Shown here piece after piece: positions 55,453 through 64,000 of a DNA stretch of 64,000 bases (positions are counted from its first letter, which is position 1; every line of letters begins with the position of its first letter). The position numbers and the translations under genes were made by a program. The notes beneath the pieces are model-generated. The model did no database searches. It was not told where the DNA came from and worked only from the letters and a program-made list of their open reading frames with translations. The stretch spans positions 62,001 to 126,000 of the forward strand of contig NZ_PGGV01000037.1 of the NCBI RefSeq assembly GCF_002798405.1, given 5' to 3'. The DNA is from Glycomyces xiaoerkulensis. GTDB taxonomy: Bacteria > Actinomycetota > Actinomycetes > Mycobacteriales > Micromonosporaceae.

Positions 55453-56039
55453 GGCTCCAGCACCTTGTTGACGTCGGCGATGAGGGTCTCGGCGTCCTGG
55501 AAGTCTTCCCGCCAGACGCTGAAGATGCGGTTCTCGGCGTCGATGACGAAGGTGACCGGGATCGTGGTCGGTGAGATGTCGTAGTGGACGAACTGGAGGG
55601 CGATCTCGCCGCCGGCGTCGTTGAAGGACGGGTACTCGATGCCGTAGCGGCGCTCGAACGCCTGGGCGGCGTCGACGGTGTCGCGGATGTTGACGCCGAC
55701 GAACTCGACCGGTTCGCTCCGGAAGTGCTCGGCGGCCTCGGCGAGGAACGGGGCCTCGGTGCGGCAGGGCGGGCACCACGAGCCCCAGAAGTTCATCACG
55801 ATGACCGATCCGGCCCAGTCGGCGGTGTCGAGCGGTTCGCCGTCGAGGGAACGGCCGGAGACGTGCGGGGCCTCGGGGCGGTCGGCGGGGTCCTCCCACC
55901 GGTAGTTGGAGCCGTCGCCGGAGACGAACCGGTCGCGGTTGATCTGGTTGACCCGGTTGGGGTCGGCCCCGTCGTCGGAGCAGGCGGCGAGGACCGCGAG
56001 CGGCGCCGCCGCCAGCAGTGCCCGTCGCTGGAGACCCAT
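55449..56039 (-). CDS. TlpA/ResA-like lipoprotein thiol-disulfide reductase
   Basis: This 196-residue protein has a lipobox (AVLAAC, Cys20) and a thioredoxin fold with the active site FWGSWCPPCRTEAPFL and the cis-Pro region TTIPVTFVID. WCPPC is typical of TlpA/ResA. It reduces apocytochrome c cysteines on the outer membrane face, being itself re-reduced by CcdA. It lies 2 bp after the phosphatase gene and overlaps ccdA by four bases. Confidence 0.95.
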   Translation of the reverse strand: MGLQRRALLAAAPLAVLAACSDDGADPNRVNQINRDRFVSGDGSNYRWEDPADRPEAPHVSGRSLDGEPLDTADWAGSVIVMNFWGSWCPPCRTEAPFLAEAAEHFRSEPVEFVGVNIRDTVDAAQAFERRYGIEYPSFNDAGGEIALQFVHYDISPTTIPVTFVIDAENRIFSVWREDFQDAETLIADVNKVLEP

Positions 56040-56041
56040 CG

Positions 56042-56695
56042 TCAGGCGCCCTTGGCCCGCTTAGCGGTCTCGGACTTGAGCACCAGGTAGGCCGCGGGTT
56101 CGGAGTATTCGACCCGCTCGATGCCGGTGCCTTCGAACACGAGGCTGGTCAGCGAGGCCAGGCCGCATTCGCGGCGGCGCGGGTCGTGCCAGAGCCGCTT
56201 GCGCTCGGCGAAGCGGCGGAGGGTCCAGATCGGGAGCTGGTGGCTGACCAGGACGGCCTCGGAGCCTTCGGCGGCCTCGCGGGCGGCCTGGGCCGCGCGC
56301 ATCATGCGGCGGGCGATGTCGACGTAGGGCTCGCCCCAGGAGGGCTTGAACGGGTCGCGCATACGCCACCAGTACCTGGGCCGGCCCAGGGCCCCGTCGC
56401 CGACTCCGACGCGGAGGCCCTCGAAGGAGTTGTCGGCCTCGATGAGGTCGTCGTAGACGGTGGCGTCCATGCGGTGGGAGGCCGCGATGGGCTCGGCGGT
56501 CTCCCGGGCGCGCTGGAGCGGCGAGCAGCCGACGTGGACGACGTCGCGGCCGGCGAGTTTCTCGGCGGCGGCGAGGGCCATCTCGCGGCCGAGGTCGGAC
56601 AGGGTGTAGCCCGGCAGCCGGCCGTAGAGGACGCCGTCCGGGTTGTGGACCTCGCCGTGGCGCAGCAGGTGGACGATGGTCTTCGAGCCGCTCAT
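56042..56695 (-). CDS. Histidine phosphatase family protein (phosphoglycerate-mutase-like)
   Basis: This 217-residue protein has the [10 protein letters not shown] motif (His nucleophile, about residue 13), the [15 protein letters not shown] motif, and [10 protein letters not shown] for the second catalytic His. The [16 protein letters not shown] stretch is that of the small actinobacterial group next to hemL. The substrate is unknown. Its start overlaps the hemL stop by four bases (ATGA), and tlpA follows 2 bp later, so it is in the heme/cytochrome operon. Confidence 0.93.
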   Translation of the reverse strand: MSGSKTIVHLLRHGEVHNPDGVLYGRLPGYTLSDLGREMALAAAEKLAGRDVVHVGCSPLQRARETAEPIAASHRMDATVYDDLIEADNSFEGLRVGVGDGALGRPRYWWRMRDPFKPSWGEPYVDIARRMMRAAQAAREAAEGSEAVLVSHQLPIWTLRRFAERKRLWHDPRRRECGLASLTSLVFEGTGIERVEYSEPAAYLVLKSETAKRAKGA

Positions 56696-57990
56696 GACCG
56701 CACCCTAGCGGCCGCTTCTGCGGCGCGTGGCAGCGCCTGTGCGAGGTGTGACAGGGCTTCCTCGTCGATCGCGGTCGACACGAACCAGCACTCGAAGGCG
56801 CTCGGCGGGAGGTGGACGCCGGCTTCGAGCATGGCGTGGAAGAACGCGCCGTACGCCTCGGTGTCCTGGGCGGCGGCGTCGTCGAAGTTCCGGACCGGGC
56901 GCTCGCCGAAGAAGACGCTGAACAGGTTGGCCGGGGCCGAGACGCGGTGGGGGACGCCGGCCTTGGTGAGGGCCTCGCCGGCGAGGCGCTGGATCTCGGC
57001 GGCGGTGGCGTCGAGCTTGCGGTAGGCGGCCTCGTCGAGCAGCCGGAGCGTGGCGAGGCCGGCGGCGACGGCCAGCGGGTTGCCCGAGAGCGTCCCGGCC
57101 TGGTAGACGGGCCCGGCCGGGCTGATGCGGTCCATCAGGTCCGCGCGGCCGCCGAAGGCCGCGGCCGGCAGTCCGCCGCCCATGACCTTGCCGTAGGTGT
57201 AGAGGTCGGCGGGGGCGGCCACGCCGCCGGGGCCGACGCGGAAGCCGGTCATGACCTCGTCGGAGACCAGCAGCGCCCCGTGGGCGTGGGCGAGGTCGAA
57301 CAGCTTCTCGTTGAACCCGTCGGCCGGGGCGACCGCGCCCATGTTGCCGGGGATCGCCTCGGTGACGACCGCGGCGATGCGCCCGGGGTGGGCCTCGAAG
57401 GCCGCCTCCACCGCGGCGAGGTCGTTGTAGGGGACCACGACGGTCTCGGCGGTCGCGGTCTCGGGGACGCCGGGCGAGTCGGGGTGGCCGAGGGTGGCGA
57501 CGCCGGAGCCGGCGGCGGCCAGGAAGTAGTCGGCGTGGCCGTGGTAGCAGCCGGCGAACTTGAGGACCGCGTCGCGGCCGGTGGCGGCGCGGGCGAGCCG
57601 GACGGCGCTCATGGTCGCCTCGGTGCCGGAGGAGACCAGGCGGACCTTCTCGCAGGGGGTGCGGCCGACGATCTGTTCGGCGAGCTCGATCTCGCCGAGG
57701 GTCGGGGCCCCGTAGGAGGTGCCCTTCCCGGCGGCCCGCGTGACCGCCGCGACCACCTCGGGGTGGGCGTGGCCGAGGACGAGCGGCCCCCACGATCCCA
57801 CCAGGTCGAGGTAGGAGTTGCCGTCGACGTCGCGCATGCGCGCGCCCGAGGCGTCGGCGATGAAGACCGGCTCGCCGCCCACGCCCCCGAAGGCGCGGAC
57901 CGGCGAGTTCACGCCCCCGGGGATGACCCGGGAGGCGCGCTCGTTCAAGGCGGCTGAGGTCGTGTGCTGCTGCGCATTCTTGTCCGACAC
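56692..57990 (-). CDS. hemL: Glutamate-1-semialdehyde 2,1-aminomutase
   Basis: HemL is the PLP enzyme that makes 5-aminolevulinate from glutamate-1-semialdehyde, the first committed tetrapyrrole precursor in the C5 route. The 432-residue protein has [60 protein letters not shown] and the Schiff-base Lys in [19 protein letters not shown]. The GTG start has a GAGG box. It leads the operon with five cytochrome c maturation genes, linking heme supply to its insertion. Confidence 0.97.
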   Translation of the reverse strand: MSDKNAQQHTTSAALNERASRVIPGGVNSPVRAFGGVGGEPVFIADASGARMRDVDGNSYLDLVGSWGPLVLGHAHPEVVAAVTRAAGKGTSYGAPTLGEIELAEQIVGRTPCEKVRLVSSGTEATMSAVRLARAATGRDAVLKFAGCYHGHADYFLAAAGSGVATLGHPDSPGVPETATAETVVVPYNDLAAVEAAFEAHPGRIAAVVTEAIPGNMGAVAPADGFNEKLFDLAHAHGALLVSDEVMTGFRVGPGGVAAPADLYTYGKVMGGGLPAAAFGGRADLMDRISPAGPVYQAGTLSGNPLAVAAGLATLRLLDEAAYRKLDATAAEIQRLAGEALTKAGVPHRVSAPANLFSVFFGERPVRNFDDAAAQDTEAYGAFFHAMLEAGVHLPPSAFECWFVSTAIDEEALSHLAQALPRAAEAAARVRS

Positions 57991-58011
57991 GGCCTCAGCC
58001 TCTCACACGGG

Positions 58012-59643
58012 TCAGCGGCTCTTCACCAAGCCGGTTTCGGCCTTGACCGCGTTCACCAGGCGCCGGGCGAGACTGACCGGCAACTGGCGGGACTCGGCTC
58101 CCGGACCGCACAGCAGCCACCGCAGCGGTCTCGGGACGCGGTAGAGGGCCTGCTCCATCGTGGGCCGCTCGATCACCACCAGGGCCACGTCGACCAGCTC
58201 CACCAGGGCCTCCAGGCTGCCGTCGCGCTGCCGGCACAGGTCGAGTACCTCGTCGACGGTGGCCCCGCCGCCGCGGGCGGCCAGCTCGAGCAGGACCGCC
58301 TGGGCCGGGCCGGAGATGAGACCGACCGCCTCGTCGACGGCGGCCTGGAAGCCGCCGGCGGAGTCGAGGGTGGCCACCGGGTGCTCCCGCAACCGCCGCA
58401 GGGCCGCGGCCGGGGAGCTGAAGGCGGTGACGTCGGCCAGGGGCCGCAGGGCCGGCACGAAGCCCTCGACGGCGGCGGCCAGGGCGCGGCAGTCGGCGGC
58501 GCTCCAGGCGGCGCCCCGTTCCTCGCAGAACCCGGCGAGCATCGCCGCGGCGACCTCGACCGGCGGCAACTGGAGCGCCCGCTTGGCCTCGCCGGGCAGT
58601 TCCAGGGGCCGGATGCCGGCGGCCAGTACGTTCAGCCGGTGGCATTCGCGCAGGAGCTTCTCCACCGCCCAGGCGTGCGAGCGGTCGACGTCGTCCAGCA
58701 CCAGCAGGGCCTCGCGGCCCCGGAGGTGGTCGACGGCGGTCTCGATGGGGTGCCGCAGTTGATCCGGCCGCTTGCCGATGGCCTCGAGCAGGGACGCCCC
58801 GAGGTCGTCACCGGGGCGGCAGTACCAGACGCCGTCGGGATGCAGCGGCACGCGGCCCCTGGCCCAGGCCCGCACCAAGGTGGTCTTGCCGCAACCGTCG
58901 AGCCCGGTGACGGTCACCAGGCGGTGGCCGGCGAAGGCCCGGTCGAGCTCGCGGTGCTCGCCGGGCCGTTCCACCGGAGGCTTCAGATCGGCCGGGAGAT
59001 TGTGCCGCAGCGGCCGGATCGGCGGCGGCGGGAACTCGGCCGGCAGGTCCGGCGCGGTCAACTGCACCAGCTCGGTGGTGCCCGGCAGTCCGCGCAGTTC
59101 GAAGTAGCCCAGTCGCTCCAGTCGCTGCGGGCCGAGGCAGGCGGCGGAGGCGAACTGGGCCGAGCCGAGGATCTGGTCGCCGTGGGCGGCGGCGCAGATG
59201 CGGGCGGTCCGGTGGACCTCGGGGGTGGCGTAGCCCCCGGCCGAAGGCCAGGCCTCGCCGGTGTGCAGTCCCACGCGCACGCGGGGGCGGATCGGACCGC
59301 GTTCCAGACCCAGGTCGGGCCACGGGGCCCGGCGCAGGGCCGCCTGGATCTCCACGGCGGCGCCGGCTGCGTCGGCGGCGTCGGCGAAGACGACGAAGAA
59401 CGAATCACCCTCGGTTTCGATCTCGGTGCCCTGGTGCGTCCGGAGGACCTCCCGGATGAGCGCCCGATGGCGGTGCAGCACGATCCGGTAGGGCTCGGCG
59501 CCCAGGCCCGAGGCGAGGCGGGTGGATCCTTCAATGTCGGTGAACATGAACGTCACGTCACCGGCGGGGAGCAAATCTGCGGTCAGTGTCCGATGAGCCG
59601 TCTGTGTAGTATGCGGTGCCGTTATAGCGGTAGTCGTATCCAC
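58012..59643 (-). CDS. Class III adenylate/guanylate cyclase domain fused to an NTPase domain
   Basis: Residues 25–195 form a class III nucleotide-cyclase homology domain: FMFTDIEGSTRLASGLGAEP with metal Asp36, and ETEGDSFFVVF with Asp80. The transition-state Asn–Arg pair (normally VNRAARI) reads VHRTARI, so Asn is replaced by His; activity may be altered. Residues about 240–400 are a P-loop NTPase of the STAND/AfsR type (GLDGCGKTTLVRAWARG, ALLVLDDVDR) and the rest is helical. Such cyclase–NTPase fusions are common in actinobacteria. The GTG start is uncertain because the first about 20 codons are AT-rich. Confidence 0.85.
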   Translation of the reverse strand: MDTTTAITAPHTTQTAHRTLTADLLPAGDVTFMFTDIEGSTRLASGLGAEPYRIVLHRHRALIREVLRTHQGTEIETEGDSFFVVFADAADAAGAAVEIQAALRRAPWPDLGLERGPIRPRVRVGLHTGEAWPSAGGYATPEVHRTARICAAAHGDQILGSAQFASAACLGPQRLERLGYFELRGLPGTTELVQLTAPDLPAEFPPPPIRPLRHNLPADLKPPVERPGEHRELDRAFAGHRLVTVTGLDGCGKTTLVRAWARGRVPLHPDGVWYCRPGDDLGASLLEAIGKRPDQLRHPIETAVDHLRGREALLVLDDVDRSHAWAVEKLLRECHRLNVLAAGIRPLELPGEAKRALQLPPVEVAAAMLAGFCEERGAAWSAADCRALAAAVEGFVPALRPLADVTAFSSPAAALRRLREHPVATLDSAGGFQAAVDEAVGLISGPAQAVLLELAARGGGATVDEVLDLCRQRDGSLEALVELVDVALVVIERPTMEQALYRVPRPLRWLLCGPGAESRQLPVSLARRLVNAVKAETGLVKSR

Positions 59644-60070
59644 GTGTCGATCAACTTTCGTTCAGCCCCCGTATGCCGGGCCATGGCGCGCTGGTGCGCG
59701 GGCACAACCCAGCGGCCTCACAATGTCTCCCCCATCTCAGTCGGTTACCGGATGTGATGGGCATTCAGACGCCGCACGGCTGGCTCGGTCGCGCCCAGGC
59801 GCGGCAGGGGAGGCGAATTCGCCCGCGGGTTCGCTCCGGGCGGCTCGTGGCCACCGTCGATCCTCTAGGAAAACGATCATGAACGCCGCTGGTAGCGGCC
59901 TGGAAACAGAATTGTTCGCGGTCGAGCGTTGCCCGGGGGATGGCATATAGGGAATACTCGCCTTCAGCGTGGCTTTCCCCGCGGGCGGGGCCCACTCCCA
60001 CCTTCAGCGCCGCCCGCACCGCTCCATGACAGATACTTGCTCCCGTCGCTGCCGTAGCGACAGGAAAGGA
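59644..60070. other. 427-bp intergenic region, divergent promoters
   Basis: No supported gene. A short stem-loop (GTCGCT-N5-AGCGAC, 60045–60061) sits just before the AGGAAAGGA box of the transglycosylase gene and could affect translation. I looked for a ydaO-type c-di-AMP riboswitch because such elements often precede lytic enzymes in actinobacteria, but found no match. Confidence 0.55.
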
Positions 60071-60940
60071 ATGTTCGCCTCCGTGTGGTTCGCACTGCTC
60101 CTCCGCCGACTCGCGTCGCTGCCGTGGAAGGCGCTCAAAGGGTTCGGTCGCGGCGTGCGCGGCTGCGCCCGGTGGCTCCGCTCCCCCGTCGGACGCCTCG
60201 CGGTCAAATGCGCGGTGACGGCGACGGTCCTCGCCGGCGCGCTCACGGCCGGCTACCACGTCGTCCCCGGGGCCGGTCCGGCCTGGTCGTTCGGCGTCGA
60301 ACCGTCGCCGGAGCCCGAGGAGCGCCCCCTGTTCCTGACCCCCGAGGACGCCCCCGACCCCGGCCTCCCGGCAGAGACCGACACCGGCATCGACCCGATC
60401 GACGCCGCCGGCGGCGACCCCACCGAGGAGGCCACCCAGCAGGCCGCCGAGGATCTCGACGGCTGGGCGCAGAGCCTGGAGTTCCTCGGCATCCCCCAGC
60501 GCGCCCTGCTCGCCTACGGGCGCGCCGAGCTGGTCTCGGCCTACCAGAACCCCGGCTGCAACCTGTCGTGGACGACCCTGGCCGGCATCGGGGCCACCGA
60601 GTCCGACCACGGGACCGTCGACGGCAACCGCATCACCGCCGACGGCGGCACGCTGAGTCCGATCGTCGGACCCGAGCACAACGAGCAGGGCCCGATGCAG
60701 TTCATGACCGAGACCTGGGACGAGTGGGGCGCCGACGGCAACGGCGACGGCGCGGCCGACCCCCACAACATCGACGATGCCACCACCGCCGCGGCCGACT
60801 ACCTGTGCACCGGCGGCCGCGACCTGACCGATCCGGCCGACTGGTACGCCGCCGTCCACAGCTACAACCCCGTCGAGGAGTACGTGCAGAAGGTCTACGA
60901 CCGCGCCGACGACTACGGCGCGAAGAGCACGCAGCATTGA
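60071..60940 (+). CDS. Membrane-anchored lytic-transglycosylase-like protein
   Basis: The 289-residue protein has an N-terminal membrane anchor or signal segment (VKCAVTATVLAGALTAGYHV, about 45–64), an acidic Pro-rich linker (about 80–130) and a lysozyme-like SLT domain (about 155–285) with LAGIGATESDHGTVDGNRIT (the E of TESDHG is the likely catalytic Glu), EQGPMQFMTETWDEWGADGN and TTAAADYLCTGGRDL. It would cut peptidoglycan glycan strands. I chose ATG 60071, behind AGGAAAGGA, over an ATG at 59969. Confidence 0.92.
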   Translation: MFASVWFALLLRRLASLPWKALKGFGRGVRGCARWLRSPVGRLAVKCAVTATVLAGALTAGYHVVPGAGPAWSFGVEPSPEPEERPLFLTPEDAPDPGLPAETDTGIDPIDAAGGDPTEEATQQAAEDLDGWAQSLEFLGIPQRALLAYGRAELVSAYQNPGCNLSWTTLAGIGATESDHGTVDGNRITADGGTLSPIVGPEHNEQGPMQFMTETWDEWGADGNGDGAADPHNIDDATTAAADYLCTGGRDLTDPADWYAAVHSYNPVEEYVQKVYDRADDYGAKSTQH

Positions 60941-61015
60941 CCGCCCGCCCCCTCGGTTGCCCCACCGGGTAACTTGGGGGTTTCGTGCGGTGACGAAATC
61001 GGGTAAGGATAAAAG

Positions 61016-62032
61016 ATGCCCCTGAAGCAGCTCGCTCCAGGCGAGATGACGGCCGACGACATCCGCGACTGGTGTTCGGTGCTCAATGACATGACCGCCG
61101 CAGATATGCCGGGCGAGCCCCGCTGGCGAACCGAGCGGCTGCACGACTACCTCACCGCCACGCTCCCGGACGACGAGCGGCTGGTGTTCCTCTACCGCGA
61201 CGACGACGGCGACCTGATCGGGCACGCCGGCCTCATCATGTTCGGCGGCGAGCAGGCCGGCACCGGGGTGATCGAGATGTCGACCCGCCCCAGCGCCCGC
61301 GGCCGGGGCGTCGGCAAGGCACTGCTGGGAGCGGTCGCCGAATGCGCCTCCGCGCACGGCTGCCGGTCCCTGTCGGTCGAGGTCATCGCCACCACCCCGG
61401 CGGTGGGCTTCTACGACCGGATGGGCTTCGAGCGGGCCGTGGTCGAGCAGCGGCACCTGCTGCGGTGGACCGAGATCGACTGGGAGAAGATCGAGCTCGC
61501 GGCCGGACGCCTGGCCGCCGGCTACCGGCTCGAATACCACGCCGGAGGCGTGCCCGAGCGGCTGCTGGACTCGTACACGGCGGTCAAGGCGAACCTGCGC
61601 GCCAGCGACGACGTGGCGGTGGTGCCCGAGTGGCGCGGATCGGCGCAGGCCGACCGGCTGCGCGACTCGCTGACCACCCTGAACCGCCGCGGCATGCGCT
61701 CCCACATCGTCGTGGCCCTCTCCGAGCCGTACGGCACCGTCGTCGGACTCACCGAGCTGGTGGTGGCCGCGCAGCGGCCGACCCGGGCCGACCAGTACGA
61801 CACCGTCGTCGACCCCGCCCACCGCTCGTACGGGCTGGCGATGTCGATGAAGGCCCGGCTGCTGACCGAGCTGCGGCGGGCCGAGCCGCAGTTGGTCGAC
61901 GTCCAGACCTGGACGATGGAGGCCGCCGACGACGTCCGGTGGATCAACTCCGAGCTCGGCTTCGTCCACGACGTCGACTGGTACGACTACGAGACCGACG
62001 TGGACGCGCTGCTGGAGCGGCTGGGGCGGTGA
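61016..62032 (+). CDS. GNAT-family N-acetyltransferase with two GNAT domains
   Basis: The 338-residue protein resembles mycothiol-synthase-like tandem GNAT proteins. The first domain (about 1–150) has a good acetyl-CoA motif, TRPSARGRGVGKALLGAVAE; the second (about 170–335) has DPAHRSYGLAMSMKARLLTE, missing the usual Q/RxxGxG/A in full, so it may be structural. Acyl acceptor unknown. A GGATAAAAG stretch before the ATG includes an AAGGA box. Confidence 0.9.
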   Translation: MPLKQLAPGEMTADDIRDWCSVLNDMTAADMPGEPRWRTERLHDYLTATLPDDERLVFLYRDDDGDLIGHAGLIMFGGEQAGTGVIEMSTRPSARGRGVGKALLGAVAECASAHGCRSLSVEVIATTPAVGFYDRMGFERAVVEQRHLLRWTEIDWEKIELAAGRLAAGYRLEYHAGGVPERLLDSYTAVKANLRASDDVAVVPEWRGSAQADRLRDSLTTLNRRGMRSHIVVALSEPYGTVVGLTELVVAAQRPTRADQYDTVVDPAHRSYGLAMSMKARLLTELRRAEPQLVDVQTWTMEAADDVRWINSELGFVHDVDWYDYETDVDALLERLGR

Positions 62033-62064
62033 CTCGCGGGCGAGCGCCGCTGGCGCCCCGTCCT

Positions 62065-62070
62065 TAGACT
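62065..62070 (+). promoter_or_regulatory. -10 box of a likely leaderless promoter (channel-like gene)
   Basis: TAGACT ends 6 nt before the ATG at 62077; no Shine–Dalgarno sequence is present. Confidence 0.4.
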
Positions 62071-62076
62071 GCCTGT

Positions 62077-63855
62077 ATGCACCCCAATACATTGCCCCCC
62101 GATCGGAAGGGCGACAACGGGAGCCCGCCCGAACGACTGATCATCGTCGTCGGCGACAACCGGCTGACGCTGCGGTTCATCGACAACCTCATCAAGCGGT
62201 ACGGCTACCGGGTCATGGTGATCATCGGTCCCGGGCCGGGCGGGCAGCGCGAGGAGATCCGCCGGTGGGCCTCGCGCTCGCCCTCCCTGGAGGTCTTCGA
62301 GCGCGCCCGGATCACCGCCGAGACCATCCGGGACGCCGGCCTCATCGAGGCCTACGCGGTGGCGCTGATGGATCAGAACGACGTCGGCAACCTGCACCTG
62401 GCGCTGAAGATCCGCGAGATGTCGTACGACCTGGCCGACGAGACCCTCCCCAAGCTCGTCATCAGGATGTACAACCGGCAACTGCGCGACCGGATCAAGC
62501 TGCTGCTGGACGAGGGCGTGTACGTGGAGTCCGACGCCGACATGGTCGCCCGCACCTACGGGGCCGCCGCGCTCGGGCAGATCCCGCCCGGCGAGATGGA
62601 CATCTGGGACCGGCGCCTGTACCTCGAACGTGAGCCCGACCCGCGCGCGGGGGCGCAGTGGGTGGTGGCGAGCGGCAACGGCGGCGGCGTGGAGATGATC
62701 TCGGAGAATCCCGAGGAGTCGGTGCGGGTGCTGTGCCTGGTGCCCGAGCGGAAGCGGCGCCGCTTCCGCTCCAAACCCGGGACCGTGCTGCGGTTCCTGC
62801 GGCGGACCGAGAACGGGCTGCGCCGGGCGGTCGACACCAAGCTGCGGATCGCGGCGCTGGCGCTGATCGCGATCATGTCGGCCGGAATCTGGTCGCTGGC
62901 GCATTTCAGCAGCCGCGTCAACCCGGTCGAGAACGGCTGGGACGCGCTCTACATCATCACGCTCATCGCCGGCGGCGGCATCGACCCCGACCTGGAGTCG
63001 GCGGCGGCGGTCAAGATCACGCACGGGGTGGTGGTCATGAGCGGCTCACTCATCATCCCGATCGTCACCGGTGCGATCGTGCAGGCGATGGTGGCGCGGC
63101 GCTACGCGCTCTCGGAGGGGCGGATCGTCGAGTCGGTGCGGGACCACGTGATCGTGGTCGGGCTCGGCAACATCGGCACGCGCGTGGTGGAGCATCTGCG
63201 GGAGGAGCGGATCCCGGTGGTGGCCATCGAGAAGGACCGCCGCGCGGTGGGCATCCAGGCCGCCCGCGCGGTCGGGGCCCAGGTGCTGCTCGGCGACGCG
63301 AGCCGCCCGGAGACGCTGCGGGAGGCCGATATCGATCACTGCCTCTCGCTGGTGGCGATGGCCAACGAGGATTCGGCGAACCTCGAGGCGGCGCTGTCGG
63401 GCCTGGAGTGCAACCGGGGCCTGCGAACGGTGATGCGGATCTACAGCGACGACTTCGCCAGACTGGTGCGGCGGAGGTTGAACAAGCGCCGGAGCCCCAG
63501 GGACCCCCTGCAGCACCGGTCGTACAGCGCACCGGAAGTGGCCGCGGCCTCGTTCGCGGCGGCCCTCACCGACGACGAGATCCACGAGGTGATCCCCGTG
63601 CGCGGGCACCTGGTCTACATCGGGGAGGTGACGGTCGCCCCGGGCGCGCCACTGGGGGACGCGGAGGCCCGCGAGGCCACGGTGCAGGGCTCGCACCGGC
63701 TGCTGGCGGTCAGGCGCGACCCGGAGGGGGTCAGGTGGGACCCGGACGCGGCCTTCCGGATCCGGGCCGGCGACAAGCTGCTGGTGATGGCCACCCGCGA
63801 CGGGTACAAGGACGTCCAGAACCGCAGTCTGTACGGCCAGGCGCCCCCACCTTGA
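62077..63855 (+). CDS. CASTOR/POLLUX- or TrkA-type channel-like protein with two RCK-type NAD domains
   Basis: The 592-residue protein has two Rossmann RCK-N domains, one at about 20–170 (LIIVVGDNRLTLRFIDNLIK) and one at about 350–475 (HVIVVGLGNIGTRVVEHLRE; RPETLREADIDHCLSLVAMA), and a C-terminal RCK-C part (about 490–585). Between them lie two membrane spans (about 265–288 and 315–340) around the pore-like loop ALYIITLIAGGGIDPD. In K+ channels this loop reads TVGYG; here it is GGGID, so K+ selectivity is doubtful. A possible ion channel or gated transporter; the function is unknown. Likely leaderless start. Confidence 0.88.
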   Translation: MHPNTLPPDRKGDNGSPPERLIIVVGDNRLTLRFIDNLIKRYGYRVMVIIGPGPGGQREEIRRWASRSPSLEVFERARITAETIRDAGLIEAYAVALMDQNDVGNLHLALKIREMSYDLADETLPKLVIRMYNRQLRDRIKLLLDEGVYVESDADMVARTYGAAALGQIPPGEMDIWDRRLYLEREPDPRAGAQWVVASGNGGGVEMISENPEESVRVLCLVPERKRRRFRSKPGTVLRFLRRTENGLRRAVDTKLRIAALALIAIMSAGIWSLAHFSSRVNPVENGWDALYIITLIAGGGIDPDLESAAAVKITHGVVVMSGSLIIPIVTGAIVQAMVARRYALSEGRIVESVRDHVIVVGLGNIGTRVVEHLREERIPVVAIEKDRRAVGIQAARAVGAQVLLGDASRPETLREADIDHCLSLVAMANEDSANLEAALSGLECNRGLRTVMRIYSDDFARLVRRRLNKRRSPRDPLQHRSYSAPEVAAASFAAALTDDEIHEVIPVRGHLVYIGEVTVAPGAPLGDAEAREATVQGSHRLLAVRRDPEGVRWDPDAAFRIRAGDKLLVMATRDGYKDVQNRSLYGQAPPP

Positions 63856-63925
63856 CGGGGGACCGCCGCAACTTCTGCGTATCCCGCTCGTTGAACCACC
63901 GACGCGACTGTGGTGAAAGGGGCCG

Positions 63926-64000
63926 GTGGTGCTCGGAGCGGAACGGAACGCAGGTACAGGACGCGGTCGGCGGTGGCGCCGGTTCGCGATCGCGGCGGCG
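63926..64000 (+). CDS. N-terminus of a gene cut by the window end
   Basis: From GTG 63926 or 63929 an open frame reads VVLGAERNAGTGRGRRWRRF and then AIAAA to the last base, with AAAGGGG (63917–63923) just upstream. The Arg-rich stretch followed by a hydrophobic run looks like a signal peptide or first membrane span. Nothing more can be said. Confidence 0.45.
   Translation, partial: MVLGAERNAGTGRGRRWRRFAIAAA

Noticed and set aside
59644-60070. ydaO-type c-di-AMP riboswitch before the lytic-transglycosylase gene
   Set aside because: Conserved ydaO core segments are absent.

Overview
The window is 64 kb of very GC-rich DNA with strong G/C at third codon positions, many GTG starts and several short stop/start overlaps. 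The gene content is actinobacterial: ergothioneine genes, a conservon, a GuaB1-type GMP reductase, an LpdA-type quinone reductase, and a hemL–phosphatase–tlpA–ccdA–resB–ccsA block in the same order as in mycobacteria. Conservons, MHYT proteins and this mix fit a filamentous or Glycomycetaceae/Micromonosporaceae-like actinomycete, but the genus cannot be fixed from the sequence. I see no rRNA, tRNA, CRISPR array, prophage or intact insertion sequence.

Layout. 0–4 kb: ergothioneine operon egtA(partial)-egtB-egtC-egtD, with no egtE beside it. 4–6 kb: a lipoprotein, an SRPBCC protein and a Panacea-type toxin–antitoxin candidate. 6–10 kb: acyl-CoA dehydrogenase, UDP-glucose dehydrogenase, UbiX and small unknowns. 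10–22 kb: a cell-surface polysaccharide locus with a CDP-alcohol phosphatidyltransferase fusion, a TagH/Wzt-type ATPase, four glycosyltransferases (two are tandem paralogs sharing an identical 94-bp block) and a second nucleotide-sugar dehydrogenase. 22–24.5 kb: a DrrAB-type ABC exporter divergent from a PadR regulator. 24.6–33 kb: central metabolism (acyl-CoA carboxylase alpha subunit, GuaB1, LpdA, GGCT-like protein, M20 hydrolase, methylmalonyl-CoA mutase catalytic subunit). 33–42.6 kb: a Ser/Thr kinase with a Gly/Tyr/Ser-rich N-terminus, a phosphohexomutase, uracil phosphoribosyltransferase, deoxyribose-phosphate aldolase, and an aldehyde dehydrogenase followed by a shortened dehydrogenase-like partner without catalytic residues.

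42.8–52 kb is the most unusual part. A complete conservon (sensor-kinase-like A, Roadblock B, DUF742 C, GTPase D) faces a second two-gene unit. In that unit a degenerate IS110-transposase-like domain is fused to a conservon-kinase-like C-terminal tail, and the gene overlaps a second Roadblock gene by four bases. A perfect 17-bp terminator stem separates the two units. Two tandem MHYT membrane-sensor genes lie on the far side of the conservon. I regard the IS110-like/Roadblock pair as the best candidate here for an undescribed system.

52–58 kb: the cytochrome c maturation and hemL operon. 58–64 kb: a class III cyclase/NTPase fusion, a lytic-transglycosylase-like protein, a double-GNAT acetyltransferase, a CASTOR/TrkA-type channel-like protein with an atypical pore loop, and the first codons of a gene cut by the window end.

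Several genes appear to start without a leader: a TANNNT -10 box ends 6–7 nt before the start codon and there is no Shine–Dalgarno sequence.
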